Both the position numbers and the translations under genes were made by a program. This document shows positions 1 to 12,240 of a DNA stretch of 64,000 bases, in pieces. A model generated the notes under the pieces. It saw only the letters and a program-made list of their open reading frames with translations, had not been told where the DNA came from and searched no databases. The DNA comes from Sacculina carcini (lineage: Eukaryota; Arthropoda; Thecostraca; Sacculinidae). The stretch covers positions 3,310,579 through 3,374,578 of the forward strand of contig OU696587.1 of assembly GCA_916048095.2 (NCBI GenBank), in the 5' to 3' direction. Every line of letters starts with the position of its first letter. The first letter of the stretch is position 1.

Positions 1-278
1 TTTAAACCCGCCCGACGTGCGGAATAATTCAGAACTCGAACACGATCCGTTCTGGACATTGAAGCCAAATCCATAAGTTTTGTATATGAATTCATTCTAT
101 ACGGTGAAATTTATCGTTCTATTGTCTATAGTTGCTGCCCGCGGGACATTTTTATTGCATAAAAATGAGCCATCGCTTCGTTTACGTTTGAAGCCCCTGA
201 TGTATACCATTGAACCCGCGCAATTATATCACCTCATATTCAAGCATACATACACAGACAGAAAGATAATTTATTTTA

Positions 279-282
<4 letters not shown>

Positions 283-352
<70 letters not shown>
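283..352. repeat. (TA)n microsatellite
   Basis: About 35 uninterrupted TA dinucleotides lie inside repeat copy 1. Confidence 0.95.
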
Positions 353-355
<3 letters not shown>

Positions 356-757
356 AAATTGTTATTTTAATTATTGACGAAGTTTTTTCCTTCAACACTG
401 CTCAAATTCACACCCGTCCTTCGTGTGTAGTAATTCAGAAGTGTAACACTATCAAAACAATGAAACTTTCTGTCATCTCTATAATTCCAGACTAATGCTT
501 CCGCTAAAACAGTATATGCATATAGTTGGCATTGCAAGGTATTACAAACCATATCCTTATGCAACTTAAGCGTATGCAACTTGAAATTAAACCAATTAAA
601 TTACACAGTAAAATTCAGTAGTTTATTTTGTTCCCAGTAGCATTTTACCCGCCCGTCGTGCGAAACAATTAATGTGTAAATATTGAGGATAATAAAGCCT
701 TTCTATTCAGTATAGTGTATCATTAATTAAACTGTACGCAATAAAACCACACCATCC

Positions 758-3160
758 ATGCTTGGAGCTAATATAGTTGGAGATTTTAATTTCTGGGTCG
801 ATCAACCTTCCCGAAATCCTTATTGCTCTCAATTCCTGTCTATGATCCAAACTTACGGTCTGTACTCGCCTGTTACCTCACCGACTCACATCTCCGGTCA
901 CACCCTTGATCTTGTTCTTTTTCCATCTCCAGTTCTAGCATCCGACCTAACCCCTCCGGATGTTCTTGTATTTCCCCCAGATACCATTACTTCTGACCAC
1001 AGTCTCCTCACTTTCAATCTTCCCTTTCCCAAACCACGTATTTCTCCCCCCAGATCGTACAGAAATTACAAAAAATTTGACCCTCACCTCTTCTCAACCT
1101 TATTCTCTCACATGCTTCCCTCAACTCAATTTCACTCACTTCCCCCTACCCAATTGTACTCTTCTATTTTCAAGGTTATGTCTTCTATCAACGAAGCCAT
1201 ATTTCCACTATGCTCATCCTCCAATCGCTCCAATCTTCCTCCTTGGTTTAATCGCGAACTAATCTCTCTCAAACGCGCCCAACGCTACCACGAGCGTGTG
1301 TGGAAACGCTGTTGCACTACTGCTACGTGGTCATCCTTCTGCTCATCTCGCTCTTTGTATATATCTGCCCTATACTCTGCTAAACAATCCTACTTCAAAT
1401 CTCAATTATCGTCACTCTCTCGCTGTCCTAAATCTCTGTGGTCCTCGCTTAACTCATTGAGTGGCCTGCAAAACCCAAGCCTTTCGTCTTCTCTCTCTGC
1501 CTCCGACCTTGCTGTATTTTTTTCCGATAAAATCCAAATTGCCATTTCTAGTATTTCTTCTCCTAACTCCCGCTTGACTCACACTAAATCCCACGATCAT
1601 TTTACTCACTTTTCTCATCTAGAGCTTCCTGATATCATCACTATCATTTCTACAACAAACATTTCGCTTTCCCCTGCGGACCCCATAAATTTTCGTGCCC
1701 TATCAGACTCTATTTTGCTCCTGGTTCCCTTTATATTGCATTTAATCAATAGCTCTTTCCTACATGGTGTATTTTTTCCTGAGAAGCATGCAGTCATCCT
1801 TCCGATACTCAAAAAACCTTCCCTCGATCCCTCGCTATGTAGCAGTTACCGTCCTATTTCTCTACTCAACTTTCCCTCTAAACTCCTCGAGTCTGCTATG
1901 TATTCTCAACTTGCGCCATTCATCAACAAATCCCTTGACCCCTTCCAATCGGGTTTCAAGTCTGCTCACTCTACTGAATCTGTCCTAACCTCCGTTACTA
2001 CTACTGTTTTTTCTCATTTTTCATTCGGTAAATCTGCTCTGCTTATCCTCCTTGATCTGTCAGCAGCCTTTGACTTAGTTGACCATTCAATTTTAATCAG
2101 AGATCTCTCCTTTCTTGGTGTGTCCTCTTCAGCGCTCTCTCTTCTACATTCTTATCTTACTGATCGTTCCTACTCGGTGCAATTCAATTCCACTACTTCT
2201 AAGCAAACTCCTCTACTTTCCGGTGTGCCACAAGGTTCTATTCTAGCCCCGCTTCTCTTCAATCTGTACATGTCTTCTCTATGTCCTATTCTCCATCGCT
2301 ATTCTGTCCAGTTCCACGTCTACGCAGACGATATACAAATAATTATTCCTCTTCCCTTCCCCCATGCTTCGTTCTTATCAGACATTATCTCTGATATTTC
2401 TTCCTGGTGTGCCTCTCGCAGTCTCCTTCTTAACACTTCCAAATCAGAATTCTTCATTCTACATCCTCCTCGCTTAACACCTCCGCTGCTCCCTTTACCC
2501 CTATCTCAAAGTGTTCGCGATCTCGGAGTCATTCTTGATTCCTCACTTTCTTTTTCTGCAAATATTTCTGCTGTTGCTCGCACTTGTCATCTCATTCTGC
2601 GTTCGCTATATCCTATCCGCCCTTTTCTCGACCGTCCCTCAGCTATTAAACTGATTCATTGTTTCATCTTTTCAAGAATCAACTACTGCAATTCTTTATA
2701 TTTCCATGTACCTCGCTCCTCTCTGAAAATCCTGCAACATGTCATTAATAAATCTTGTCGTTTCGTGTTTTCTCCTTCCCACTTTCGTCATACCTCACCC
2801 TATCTCTACAATCTTCGATGGCTTCCGATCATCCCTCGCATCCACTTTAAAATTTGCTGTCTTGTTTATAAACTTTTGCATGACCCTCGGCAACCTACAT
2901 ACCTCTCGCAGCTTCTTACACTCTCTAATAACTTTCTTTCCCGTCATCCTCTTCCTTTATCCTGTCCACGAGCCCTCAACGAATCTACCTGGTCTAGTAA
3001 ATCCTTCCCTTTCTATGCTCCACGTTTGTACAACTCTCTTCCCTCCCATGTTATCTCCTCCACATCCTTATCATCGTTTTCCTCTTCTCTGCGCAATCAT
3101 CTCTTTGATAAATCTTTTGATCATGACTCTCACTCTCTTACTCCTTACGCTTCGCTCTGA
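758..3160 (+). CDS. LINE endonuclease/reverse transcriptase ORF (5'-truncated, open)
   Basis: An 800-codon open frame. The first six codons or so are flanking repeat DNA, so the methionine at 758 is not the element's own start. Visible in order: endonuclease motif GDFN (about residues 8-11); SDHS near residue 79; RT block LLDLSAAFD near residue 430; GVPQGSILAPLLFN; catalytic YADD at residues 522-525; a thumb/C-terminal region with the NLRWLPI block typical of CR1/L2-clade ORF2. It encodes the enzyme for target-primed reverse transcription. No internal stop over 2.4 kb means a recent insertion, but it cannot be autonomous because the ORF1 and N-terminal endonuclease parts are absent. Confidence 0.88.
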   Translation: MLGANIVGDFNFWVDQPSRNPYCSQFLSMIQTYGLYSPVTSPTHISGHTLDLVLFPSPVLASDLTPPDVLVFPPDTITSDHSLLTFNLPFPKPRISPPRSYRNYKKFDPHLFSTLFSHMLPSTQFHSLPPTQLYSSIFKVMSSINEAIFPLCSSSNRSNLPPWFNRELISLKRAQRYHERVWKRCCTTATWSSFCSSRSLYISALYSAKQSYFKSQLSSLSRCPKSLWSSLNSLSGLQNPSLSSSLSASDLAVFFSDKIQIAISSISSPNSRLTHTKSHDHFTHFSHLELPDIITIISTTNISLSPADPINFRALSDSILLLVPFILHLINSSFLHGVFFPEKHAVILPILKKPSLDPSLCSSYRPISLLNFPSKLLESAMYSQLAPFINKSLDPFQSGFKSAHSTESVLTSVTTTVFSHFSFGKSALLILLDLSAAFDLVDHSILIRDLSFLGVSSSALSLLHSYLTDRSYSVQFNSTTSKQTPLLSGVPQGSILAPLLFNLYMSSLCPILHRYSVQFHVYADDIQIIIPLPFPHASFLSDIISDISSWCASRSLLLNTSKSEFFILHPPRLTPPLLPLPLSQSVRDLGVILDSSLSFSANISAVARTCHLILRSLYPIRPFLDRPSAIKLIHCFIFSRINYCNSLYFHVPRSSLKILQHVINKSCRFVFSPSHFRHTSPYLYNLRWLPIIPRIHFKICCLVYKLLHDPRQPTYLSQLLTLSNNFLSRHPLPLSCPRALNESTWSSKSFPFYAPRLYNSLPSHVISSTSLSSFSSSLRNHLFDKSFDHDSHSLTPYASL

Positions 3161-3462
3161 GCTGTCATACCGTACCCGTCTCGCGTGATATATTTACTAT
3201 AAGTTTTCTTGTTGTTTTTTATGCTCTTTTTTACTGCCATGTTTCAATTTGGCGGCGTGTGTGCATGAGTATGTTTGTGTGCGTGTGTGTGTGTTTGTGT
3301 GAGTGTGTGTGCTTGTGGGTGTGTGTATTGTCCGCATGTTTGTTTTCCCTAAGCGGCGTGTCTTACATATTTGTTTATATTTTTGCACCAAGATTTGTCT
3401 TTTCGCGCGTGTGTTTTAATGTGCGCTATACAAATAAACGTAAATAATAATAATAATAATAA
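775..3462 (+). mobile_element. 5'-truncated CR1/L2-like LINE
   Basis: Non-LTR retrotransposon carrying the end of an apurinic-type endonuclease and a complete reverse transcriptase, followed by a 3' UTR and an (ATA)n tail near 3443-3462. The empty site is preserved in the paralogous repeat at about 10250-10275, where GCTTGGAGCTAATAT runs straight into GATGCATTC. Here the same bases are separated by the LINE, so the 5' junction is at about 775. The insertion is therefore truncated within the endonuclease domain. The tail and the target are both A/T-rich, so the exact target duplication is ambiguous. Confidence 0.9.
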
Positions 3463-4290
3463 TATGATGCATTCTTAATTGTGATTGGGCTTCAGTGAAA
3501 TTTAATCGGTGTATATTCCTGTGTAATCGCAAGTGCGCATAATAGCTGTCAAATTGGTAATATGTCCTTTTGACTTTACACCGCCGTAACTTCTTTCAGA
3601 TACACTTTGAAAAATTAAAAATTATACGGCATTGTAGAAAACAAAATTTCCAGCACGATGGTATAATTTATTTTAATGTGTGACAAATAGTTCTTGAGAA
3701 ATATCAATATATGAATTAATTTTAATCACCCGGTGTTCAAGTGAAATTTTGGATCTATTTGAGAATTTTGCCAATTTTACACGTCTTTTGTATCATTTGT
3801 GGGTATAAATTATAACTTTTCTTGTAGAACACAAAATTATCTACACAATAGTATAATTTTTATAGCTGTACCATTGCTGTTTTATGAGGAATAGATAGCG
3901 GAATATTGACCAAAATATTCACGTTTTTTGTGCTAATTTTGCCTTTTTGCTTTTTTGTCATTTACACTTCACACCGCCGTAACTTTTTTTCAATACACCT
4001 TGGAAAATAAAAAAATTTACCGTGGTGTAGAAAACAAAATTCCCAGCATGATGGTATTATTAATTTAGATGTGTGATATTTAGTTGCTGAGAAATAGAGA
4101 AAAAAGTAAATAAAATCGGACGCCCGGAGTTCGAATGAAATTTTGAATTTAGATTGAAATTTTGTCATTTTTACATCTTTTATATTTAAGTTTTGGATAT
4201 GAATAACCTATCCTGTAGAACGGAAAATTCTCTACACAGTGGTATACTCTGTATTGCTGTACCATTTCTGATTTGTGTATTTTACCTGCC

Positions 4291-6557
4291 AAAAATTACC
4301 AAAAGCCGTAATCAAGTCACCTAACGAAGAAAAAGTAATCTTTAGTAACCTAATAACTTATTAAATGTTTATCATATACAAGTTTTTATGGTGTGTTAGG
4401 TATCTTATGAAAAAGTGATCTTACTAACTTTTGACAGCCCTAGTAAAGACACAACGTGCCGACGTGCATAAAAGAAACCACATGCATCGCGATGTTTACC
4501 ATTGTCACACACGCTTGGCCAAACAAAACGCCTACTCATTCGCTGCAGGTTAAACAAGCACTGCATAATTCAGCAAGCTCCCGATGTCGTCGTTATACCG
4601 CCATTGCCTGCTTGCTAATAGATTATTCAAGAGCTAACTCGTCAATACGAGTAGGCATCCTCAGCTAAATAACACTGCACAAAATTGACAGTATACTGCG
4701 AAACAAGTGATTCACAGCAATGAAACATTTCATGACCAAACACAACTGCTCAGAACTTCAGACTATGACTCTACACATATTAAACGTGAATAAAATGGAA
4801 GAGGGGAAGTGGCTAATATATCAAGTCACAATCAACTGGAAGATCACTAACAAGATTAGCACGTTCAGAACTGCAATTTAACGCATGTAACAAATTTCAT
4901 TCACTAAGTACGCACAAATACTATCTCGGTAATGGGAATGGGTAAACTTTGCCTGGGTTCGTTTGCACTCATGAGATCAGTTTGACGTTAGCACACTCAA
5001 TGGACATTTCTGTAGCCACCGCTCCAATCTCCCACATCAAACATGATACACAATGAAACCTAATCACACGTCTCAAGTCGAAATGTAAAGTTGGCTAATT
5101 AAACCAGAGTTAAGTATACATCGATCATTTGCTGCGCCTGTAGCCAGCACAACAGGTCATAAGGCAGCGCAGTACTGCTACAGTATGGTCGTCCCCTGGA
5201 AACATTTGCCCGATCAAAGGCTTTGCGTACATCAAGCGATGAATGGGTATCGCTGGTGAGAAACATTTAATCGTGTCTGTATACACGTGAGTCGATATCA
5301 GGTCCATTTCTTAACCCATTAACGCCGAGTGGCAGCAAATGTCAGCGAGAAAATGCGTCCTGGATGGTGTATGCTGTTTGCGATACCTACAAATAGGTGT
5401 TTGTTTACTTACGAGGAATGTTGGGAGCACAGCAAGGTGAAAAAGTCACATTCCGAACTGTACAGACCATGGGCGTAAATCCTGGGGGGTATGGGGGGTA
5501 TATATACCCCCGACAAATTGGCTGGGGGGTATGACTATGCAATTATACCCCCCGAGAATTCTGCTGAGTTCAGTTCATTGGGTATATTATCACCAACATC
5601 AGCATAGAAGGCAAATGATAATGGGCCAAAAATGCAAGAAATTATAAATATGTGAAGAATTATATCACGCAATACACTTTTCATTGGGGTATGTGTGTTG
5701 TAATCAAATAGACTGAAAATAGTTTAGGGTACCACGCAATTAACCAGCTATGTCAACTTTGAACAATAATGCATGATGGCTGTCATCCCCCCGCGCCTCG
5801 ACACAAATCTATGTCGATGGTACAGACTTCACAAACACGGTTCAAGTCAGTCGCCGTTAGAAATGACTAAAGAGGGTTACAAAAAGGTACGCAATTCATA
5901 TTAAATTATTTTTCCGATATTTTTATATGATATTTTAGAAAGATATGCTAAAATATAATTATATTAACTGTATCTCGCTTTTATTGAAAATTATTCAAGT
6001 AGAAAGTTGAGTGGCAACAAATGTTGCCATTCGGCGCTGACGTGTACAAAATTGGCTGCGATCCGCTCTTTCTTCATATTATTTGGTGATTTTCGAATAA
6101 AAACAATTTATTGAATATTGAATCTTTCTTAAATACTTTGTAGATATGTTGTCTAAATATGACATATAGCTGAGCAAAATTTTGTAAATAAAATTCACTT
6201 GATTGTTAAATTTAAACGAACAGTGTGAATATTCCATTGATTTATTGAGTGGTTATGCAGTATTAAGTACGGTATAAATGTCTCAGTCTCTACCAGCCGC
6301 GATATCAGACCAAAAGAGATTGATTTGAATGAAAATGAATCTTAGCAGGTTATCATGGATCCGGGATGAAGACATCTTCAAAGCAATGGTTGCTCAAAGT
6401 ATGAGGACGGATACCTGACAGATAATTCCAATATTAACATCAACAACTCAGATCCATATCACAATGAGCGATCCATATTCGACTTTGCAAACAAAATTCC
6501 AAATATTACTAACATCTGAAGAATAATATGTTGATTAATACATGGTACCATATTACT
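4291..6557. other. Intergenic, no gene seen; possible piggyBac-like fragment at 5309-6045
   Basis: No convincing coding signal. At 5309 TTAA is followed by CCCATTAACGCCGAGTGGCA, and an inverted, diverged version of GCCGAGTGGCAGCAAATG lies at about 6010-6045. This resembles the ends of a short piggyBac-type element, but no second TTAA end was confirmed. At 5468-5560 there are G/C-run blocks (GGGGGGTATG and ACCCCC) that look like the end of another unidentified repeat. Confidence 0.3.
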
Positions 6558-6620
6558 AGGGTTACCTTTTAGTGCGCTAAAAACCCAGAAATGTTGCGCT
6601 AAAAAACCCTGATTATGAAA
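6558..6620. mobile_element. End fragment of hAT-like family C
   Basis: The sequence starting AGGGTTACCTTTTAGTGCGC and continuing with CTAAAAACCCAGAAATGTTG matches, in inverse orientation, the right end of the element at 43116-44153 (GCGCACCAAAAGGTCACCCT). Only the terminal ~60 bp is present before the next element begins at 6629. Confidence 0.6.
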
Positions 6621-6628
6621 AATCAGAT

Positions 6629-8008
6629 TATAGTCATTCGGGGCAAATGACGATCGTTTTCATTAACATCTAACCAGCGCTTATACTAATGACGATAGCA
6701 AAACATACTAAGTACCACATAGTGTGTTGGTACACTGTGCTTCTATCCCCGTATCGAAAGCTTTTGAAAATTTTGTTTTTTCAAATACAGATCGAATTTA
6801 GTGGTGCGATCGTCATTTACCCCAGTGGGGTAAATGACGATTTTCGTAGGGTAATTAACGATCGATCCGTAATTCGTTAATTTGAAGGTAATTTGGCATT
6901 CTAGATGATAGATATAGACAGAAATTATCAACTAAATATATTCAAACGGAAAACAAAGATGAACTAGCTCACATAACAATGCTAGCTTACTTAGCCTGGC
7001 CTTAAGGCTGATACATAGATACACTCTATGAAAAGAAGTGTTTTGTTCCGTTATAGCATGGTTTCAATGCCATCTCTCAGCAGATCTTCCAAAGATAAAT
7101 CACTGGATGTATTTGCTTCAGTTATTGCGACACTGTTGATTTCGAGTCCTCATCATCCCCTTTCGACTTTCTCTCCTTCACTTTTGCCTTTTTCTTTTTT
7201 TATTCCTTGCTAGACTTCTCAGTTTGAGTAGGAGATCCCTACCTGCGAAGTCTTGTCTTAGACTTGTTCATCTCTGCAATCTTTTGGTGGCAATTCTCAT
7301 CAGTTACTACAGCTCATGGGAATGACTCTCCTCTATTTTGTGAGGGGGTCGCACGACGTCCTCTGGAGTGTAGGACAGTCTCTATGCAAGCCAAGTGAAG
7401 TTGTTTGCATGACCGCCGCGGTATTCTAGTCGACTATGGCTCCTGGCGGGCTCTGCGGAGTACATTTCCTCGAAGTAATGCAAGACGTCGTCGCACGTGG
7501 TGCACCACGGGGCAATTGACGATCGCTATAGGGGTAAATAGAAATCGGGGATGGGGCATATTACGATCAGTGTGGGGCAATTGACGATCGCTACACTGAT
7601 CGTCAATTACCCCCACACCGATCGTAATATGCCCCACTTTCAGAATGATGTGGTGTCTTTAATACTTGCATATAAATGCTATGGAAGAGATAGCTATAGC
7701 CAATTGCCCCAGTTTCTTGAAGCGATCGCGAATTGCCCCCAAAATTTGTCCATGTGGTGAATTATGACAAATTTTCTGAAACATTGCAAATGTTTTGTGC
7801 AACATGTTTTGAAAGGTTTTGGGAGAAATTGTGTCGCACATTCATTTTTGAACGTAGAAAGACGATTCATACACTGAAATGACCGCAAACAAATGATCTA
7901 ATAGTTTATCCACTCATTTCTTGTGCATAGCGATTTCAACTCTCCTACGGTCAAAATCATTTTTTACCCCCAAAATAACCAAATCGCCATTTGCCCCAAA
8001 TGACTATA
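6629..8008. mobile_element. Inverted-repeat (MITE-like) element with GGGGCAAATGACGATCG motifs
   Basis: The left end TATAGTCATTCGGGGCAAAT (from 6629) is mirrored at the right end (7984-8008), whose reverse complement begins TATAGTCATTTGGGGCAAAT. Inside, GGGGYAAWTGACGATCG-like motifs recur on both strands, including a near-perfect palindrome around 6808-6850 and a cluster around 7507-7640. No transposase was seen. Superfamily unknown; TA may be the target duplication. Confidence 0.7.
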
Positions 8009-9116
8009 TGAGATATATTCAAGCACAAATATCCTGATTATAAATAAATCTGATTAGGCGGTAATTATATTCAAGCACTGTTTGTCTAACTAGTTGCTCT
8101 AAGGTTGCTCGAAAAGTATAAAAATTAATATTCAATTATATTGAACAAATGCACGTGTCTTTATCTGAGATTTATGTCTATACTAGCATTAAAACCCGCC
8201 CGTTGTGCGAAGCAATTCATGAAGTTCATATTCAATTCATAAGAAATATGGAAAAATAAAAATGAAATAGGGTACACTCATAAATATATTCATCTATTGA
8301 AAATTATAAGTTTAATTATTTTTATTTCGACAAAATATTTCCCCTCAGTCCGCCTCAGTAATTTTTACACCCGCCCGTCGTGTTGAATAATTCAGAACTC
8401 GAACACGATCCGATCTGGATCTTGAAGTCAAATCCATTGATTTTGTGTATGGATTAATTTTACAGGGAAAATTGAACGTTCTATTGTCTATAGTTGCTGC
8501 CCGCGGAGCATTTTTATTATATAAAAAACTTATAAAATGAACCATTTGAAAAAATGAACTAAAAGATGAAAACACTTTTTTTAAACCCGCCCGTCGTGCG
8601 GAACAATTCATACAATAAAATCCATATTAAATCTATAAAATATAATTAATACAAATTAAAAAAAATGTAACCTATAATTATCTTAACCAAAAGAAAAGTC
8701 AAAATGTGAATATTTTTGTTTTTATTTTGACAAATATTATCCCTCAACCCGCCTGATATATAAATCTGCCCGTCGTGTGGTATAATTCAGAACACAAACA
8801 CGAAACAAACAATGAATGATGATGAAATATTTTCATCAGAATGTTTCCCAACTATATTTATTACTTAACATCATTCCCCAACATCATTTGCTTAAGTACT
8901 ATTTTACTTTTACCGCTATAATATTTATTGCTAAAATTTATATATGTGCCGCTATCATTAAATGCCAATATAACCTGAGTCAAACCTACCCAACCCAACC
9001 CAACCATCCAATATTGACCGCACTCAGCCTAGTCTGAGGTGATTTAACTTATTAGTTTGTGATCACAAAATATACTGATGCGATCATAATTTGTAATCAG
9101 AAGACTGAGATTATCT

Positions 9117-9142
9117 ACCCCAGGGGTCCCAAACACGCGGCC
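9117..9142 (+). mobile_element. Possible hAT terminal fragment
   Basis: CAGGGGTCCCAAACACGCGG resembles the common hAT terminal signature. No partner end or 8-bp duplication was located, so this is a short stub at best. Confidence 0.35.
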
Positions 9143-10309
9143 CACAAATACTTATCTCTCAACCCGCCAATATAGTATCGGAACCAAACTGTAAGGCAGC
9201 TAAATTCACATTTGTTGCATAATGCGATATAATTATACACCATTATCATATTATCTCATAATTCCCGGTTAATGCTTCCACTAATGCATCATATTCATAC
9301 AGTTGTTATTTTTTGGATTACACCGATATTACAGCCCTTGATATTACAGCCGATATTATATTATGCAATCTATATTCTGCTACGTATTATTCCTAATACA
9401 TATATCATCAGATCGCAAAATATATTTAAAGGTTCACATCATTTTCCAACACCATTTGCTTAAGAGCTATTCTACTTTTATCGCTAGAATATTGACTGCT
9501 AGCAAAATATCATATACCTCGCTATCATTTAAACCAACTCTTTATACATTAGATACATTTAATTCGCCCGTCGTGCGGAACAGTTCATAAAATATAATTA
9601 ATATTCAATTCATAAAAAAATTAGTGCAAATTGAAAAAGAAAAACAAACCCATAGGAAAGTTTTAGCTAATATAGAAGTCTAAATGTGAAATTTATGTTT
9701 CAATTTAGAAAACATGTTTTCCACAACCCGCCTCATATTTAAAGCTGCCCGTCGTGCGGAATAATTCAGAACTCAAACACGAAACAAACACAAAGAAAAT
9801 TGATGAAAAACGACCAATAGAAAAAATCAAATTTGTAAACTCTTGTTTTAATTATTGTCGAAGTTTTTTCCCTCAACACTGCTCAAATTGACACCCGTAC
9901 TTCGTGTGTAGTAATTCAGAAGTGTAACACTATCAAAACAATGAAACTTTCTGTCATCTCTATAATTCCAGATTTATGCTTCCTCTAAAACAGAATATGC
10001 ATATAGTTGGCATTGCATGATATTACAACCCATATCCTTATGCAACTTAAGCGTATGCAACTTGAAATTAAACCAATTAAATTACACAGTAAAATTTATT
10101 AGTTTACTTTGTTCCCAGTAGCATTTTACCCGCCCGTCGGGCGGAACAATTCATGTGTAAATATTGAGGACAATAAAGCCTTTCTATTCAGTATAGTGTA
10201 GCATTAATTAAACTGTACCCAGTAAAACCACACCTGGAGCTAATATGAGCACCTGCTTGGAGCTAATATGATGCATTCTTAATTGTGATTGGGCTTCAGT
10301 GAAATTTAA

Positions 10310-11560
10310 TCGGTGTATATTCCTGTGTAATCGCAAGTGCGCATAATAGCTGTCAAATTGGCAATATGTCCTTTTGACTTTACACCGCCGAAACTTCCTT
10401 CAGATACACTTTGGAAAATTACAAATTATACCGTATTGTAGAAAACAAGATTTCTAGCACGATGGTATAATTTATTTTTATGTGTAACAAATATTTACTG
10501 AGAAATAGTAGAAAAATGAATATATTTTAGTCGCCCGGTGTTCAAGTGTAATTTTGGATGTAATTGAGAACTTTGCCAATTTTACACGTTTTTTGTATCA
10601 TTTGTGGGTATAAATTATAACTTATATTGTAGAACACAAAATTCTCTACACAGTAGTATATTCTTGTGTAATCGCAAGTGCGTAAATTGTGATTGGACTT
10701 CAGTGAAATTAAATCAGTGTATATTCCTGTGTAATCGCAAGTGCGCATAATAGCTGTCAAATTGGCAACATGACATTTTGACTTTACACCGCCGTAACTT
10801 CCTTTAGATACATTTTGGAAAATTAAAAATTCTACCGTATTGTAGAAAACAAAATTTCTAGCACGATGGTATAATTCATTTTAATTTGTGACAATTAATT
10901 TTTGAGAAACAGGTAGAAAAATGAATTAATTTTAGTCACCCGGTGTTCAAGTGTAATTTTGGATGTATTTGCGAATTTTGCCAATTTTACACGTGTTTTG
11001 TATCATTTGTGGGTATAAATTATAACTTATCTTGTAGAACACAAAATTATCTACACAGTAGTATATTCCTGTGTAATCGCAAGTGCGCATAATAGCTGTC
11101 AAATTGGTAATATGTCCTTTTGACTTTACACCGCCGTAACTTCCTTTAGATACACTTTGGAAAATTACAAATTATACCGTATTGTAGAAAACAAAATTTC
11201 TAGCACGATGGTATAATTTATTTTTATGTATAACAAATAGTTACTGAGAAATATTAGAAAAATTAATAAACTTTAGTCAACCGGTGTTCAAGTGTAATTT
11301 GGGATGTATTTGAGAATTTTGACAATTTTACACATTTTTTGTATCATTTGTGGGTAGAAATTATAACTTTTTTGTAGAACCTAAAATTATCTACACAATA
11401 GTATAATTTTTATAGCTGTACCATTGCTGGTTTATGAGGAATAGATAGAGGAATATTGACCAAAATATTCACGTTTTTTGTGCTAATTTTGCCTTTTTGA
11501 CTTTGTCATTTACACTTCACACCGCCGTAACTTTTTTTTAATACACTTTGGAAAATTACA
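10310..11560 (+). repeat. Tandem ~345-408 bp units within repeat copy 2
   Basis: The block TATATTCCTGTGTAATCGCA recurs at about 10311 and 10720 and in diverged form at 10655 and 11064. Each is followed by GCGCATAATAGCTGTCAAAT, then an ACACCGCCGTAACTT block and a closing CTACACAGTAGTATA. A fourth, more diverged unit starts near 11500. Copy 1 retains only two such units (near 3505 and 3905). Confidence 0.75.
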
Positions 11561-12133
11561 AATTATACTGTGTTGTAGCAAACAAAATTTATGATGATGA
11601 TGATGGCATGATGGTATTATTTATTTAGATGTGTAATAATTAGTTTTTGAGAAATAGAGAAAAAAGTATAGAAAATCGGACGCGTGGAGTTTAAATAAAA
11701 TTTTGAATGTAGATTGAATTTTTTTCCATTTTACATGTTTTATATTTAATTTTTGGGTATAAATTATAGTGCGTTGAGTAGAACATAAAATTTTCTACAC
11801 AGTGGTATAATGTGTATAGTTGTACCATTGCTGGTTTAGGAGGAGTAGTCTTCAGAAAATTGACCAAAATTTTCGCATTTTTCAGGGTTCATTTTGTCTC
11901 TTCACCGCTATCACTTTTTTTGGTTTTATTTTTAAAATTTAAAATTTAGTGTAAAGTGTAGACAAGAAAATTTCCAACATGATGGTATAAATTTTTAGCG
12001 GGTACGCTACGTCATGGCCGAGTAGCAGCTCATAGAAAATGGACCAAGGAGGGTGGGACACACAAACAGACAGACACACAGACAGAGGATCTCTTTTATA
12101 TATATAGATTATATTTTATATGTCTGTATTGTG

Positions 12134-12232
<99 letters not shown>

Positions 12233-12240
12233 GTGTGAGT
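12134..12240. repeat. (AT)n then (GT)n compound microsatellite
   Basis: About 10 AT repeats are followed by about 40 GT repeats with a few interruptions. Confidence 0.95.

Larger units (their letters stand above)
1..4290 (+). repeat. Repeat element, copy 1 (truncated at left edge, split by a LINE)
   Basis: Positions 1-774 and 3463-4290 align by eye with 9830-12000 in the second copy: the same order of GC-rich motif units, then A/T-rich units containing TTTACACCGCCGTAACTT. The motif CCCGCCCGTCGTGCGG or close variants occurs near 4, 404 and 647. A LINE sits between the two halves. Similarity stops near 4290, so the right end is missing. No protein is recognisable. Class is uncertain; a non-autonomous DNA element is likely. 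Confidence 0.7.
8175..12112 (+). repeat. Repeat element, copy 2 (more complete)
   Basis: Starts near TCTATACTAGCATTAAAACC (8175) and ends near CTTTTATATATATAGATT (about 12112), whose reverse complement begins AATCTATATATA; the two ends share a short inverted TCTATA. Units with CCCGCCCGTCGTGCGG or variants lie near 8190, 8368, 8583, 8765, 9560, 9740, 9887 and 10128, all on the same strand, usually preceded by a CCCTCAACCCGCCT-like block and followed by AACAATTCA. The second half is built of ~345-408 bp tandem units. No ORF of note. The ends recall Helitron-like elements, but this is only a guess. Confidence 0.65.

Noticed and set aside
80-370. 96-codon frame ending in Tyr-Ile repeats
   Set aside because: Product of the (TA)n tract within a repeat element.
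4456-4668. 70-codon open frame
   Set aside because: No motif, no composition shift and no homology that I can recognise; likely chance.
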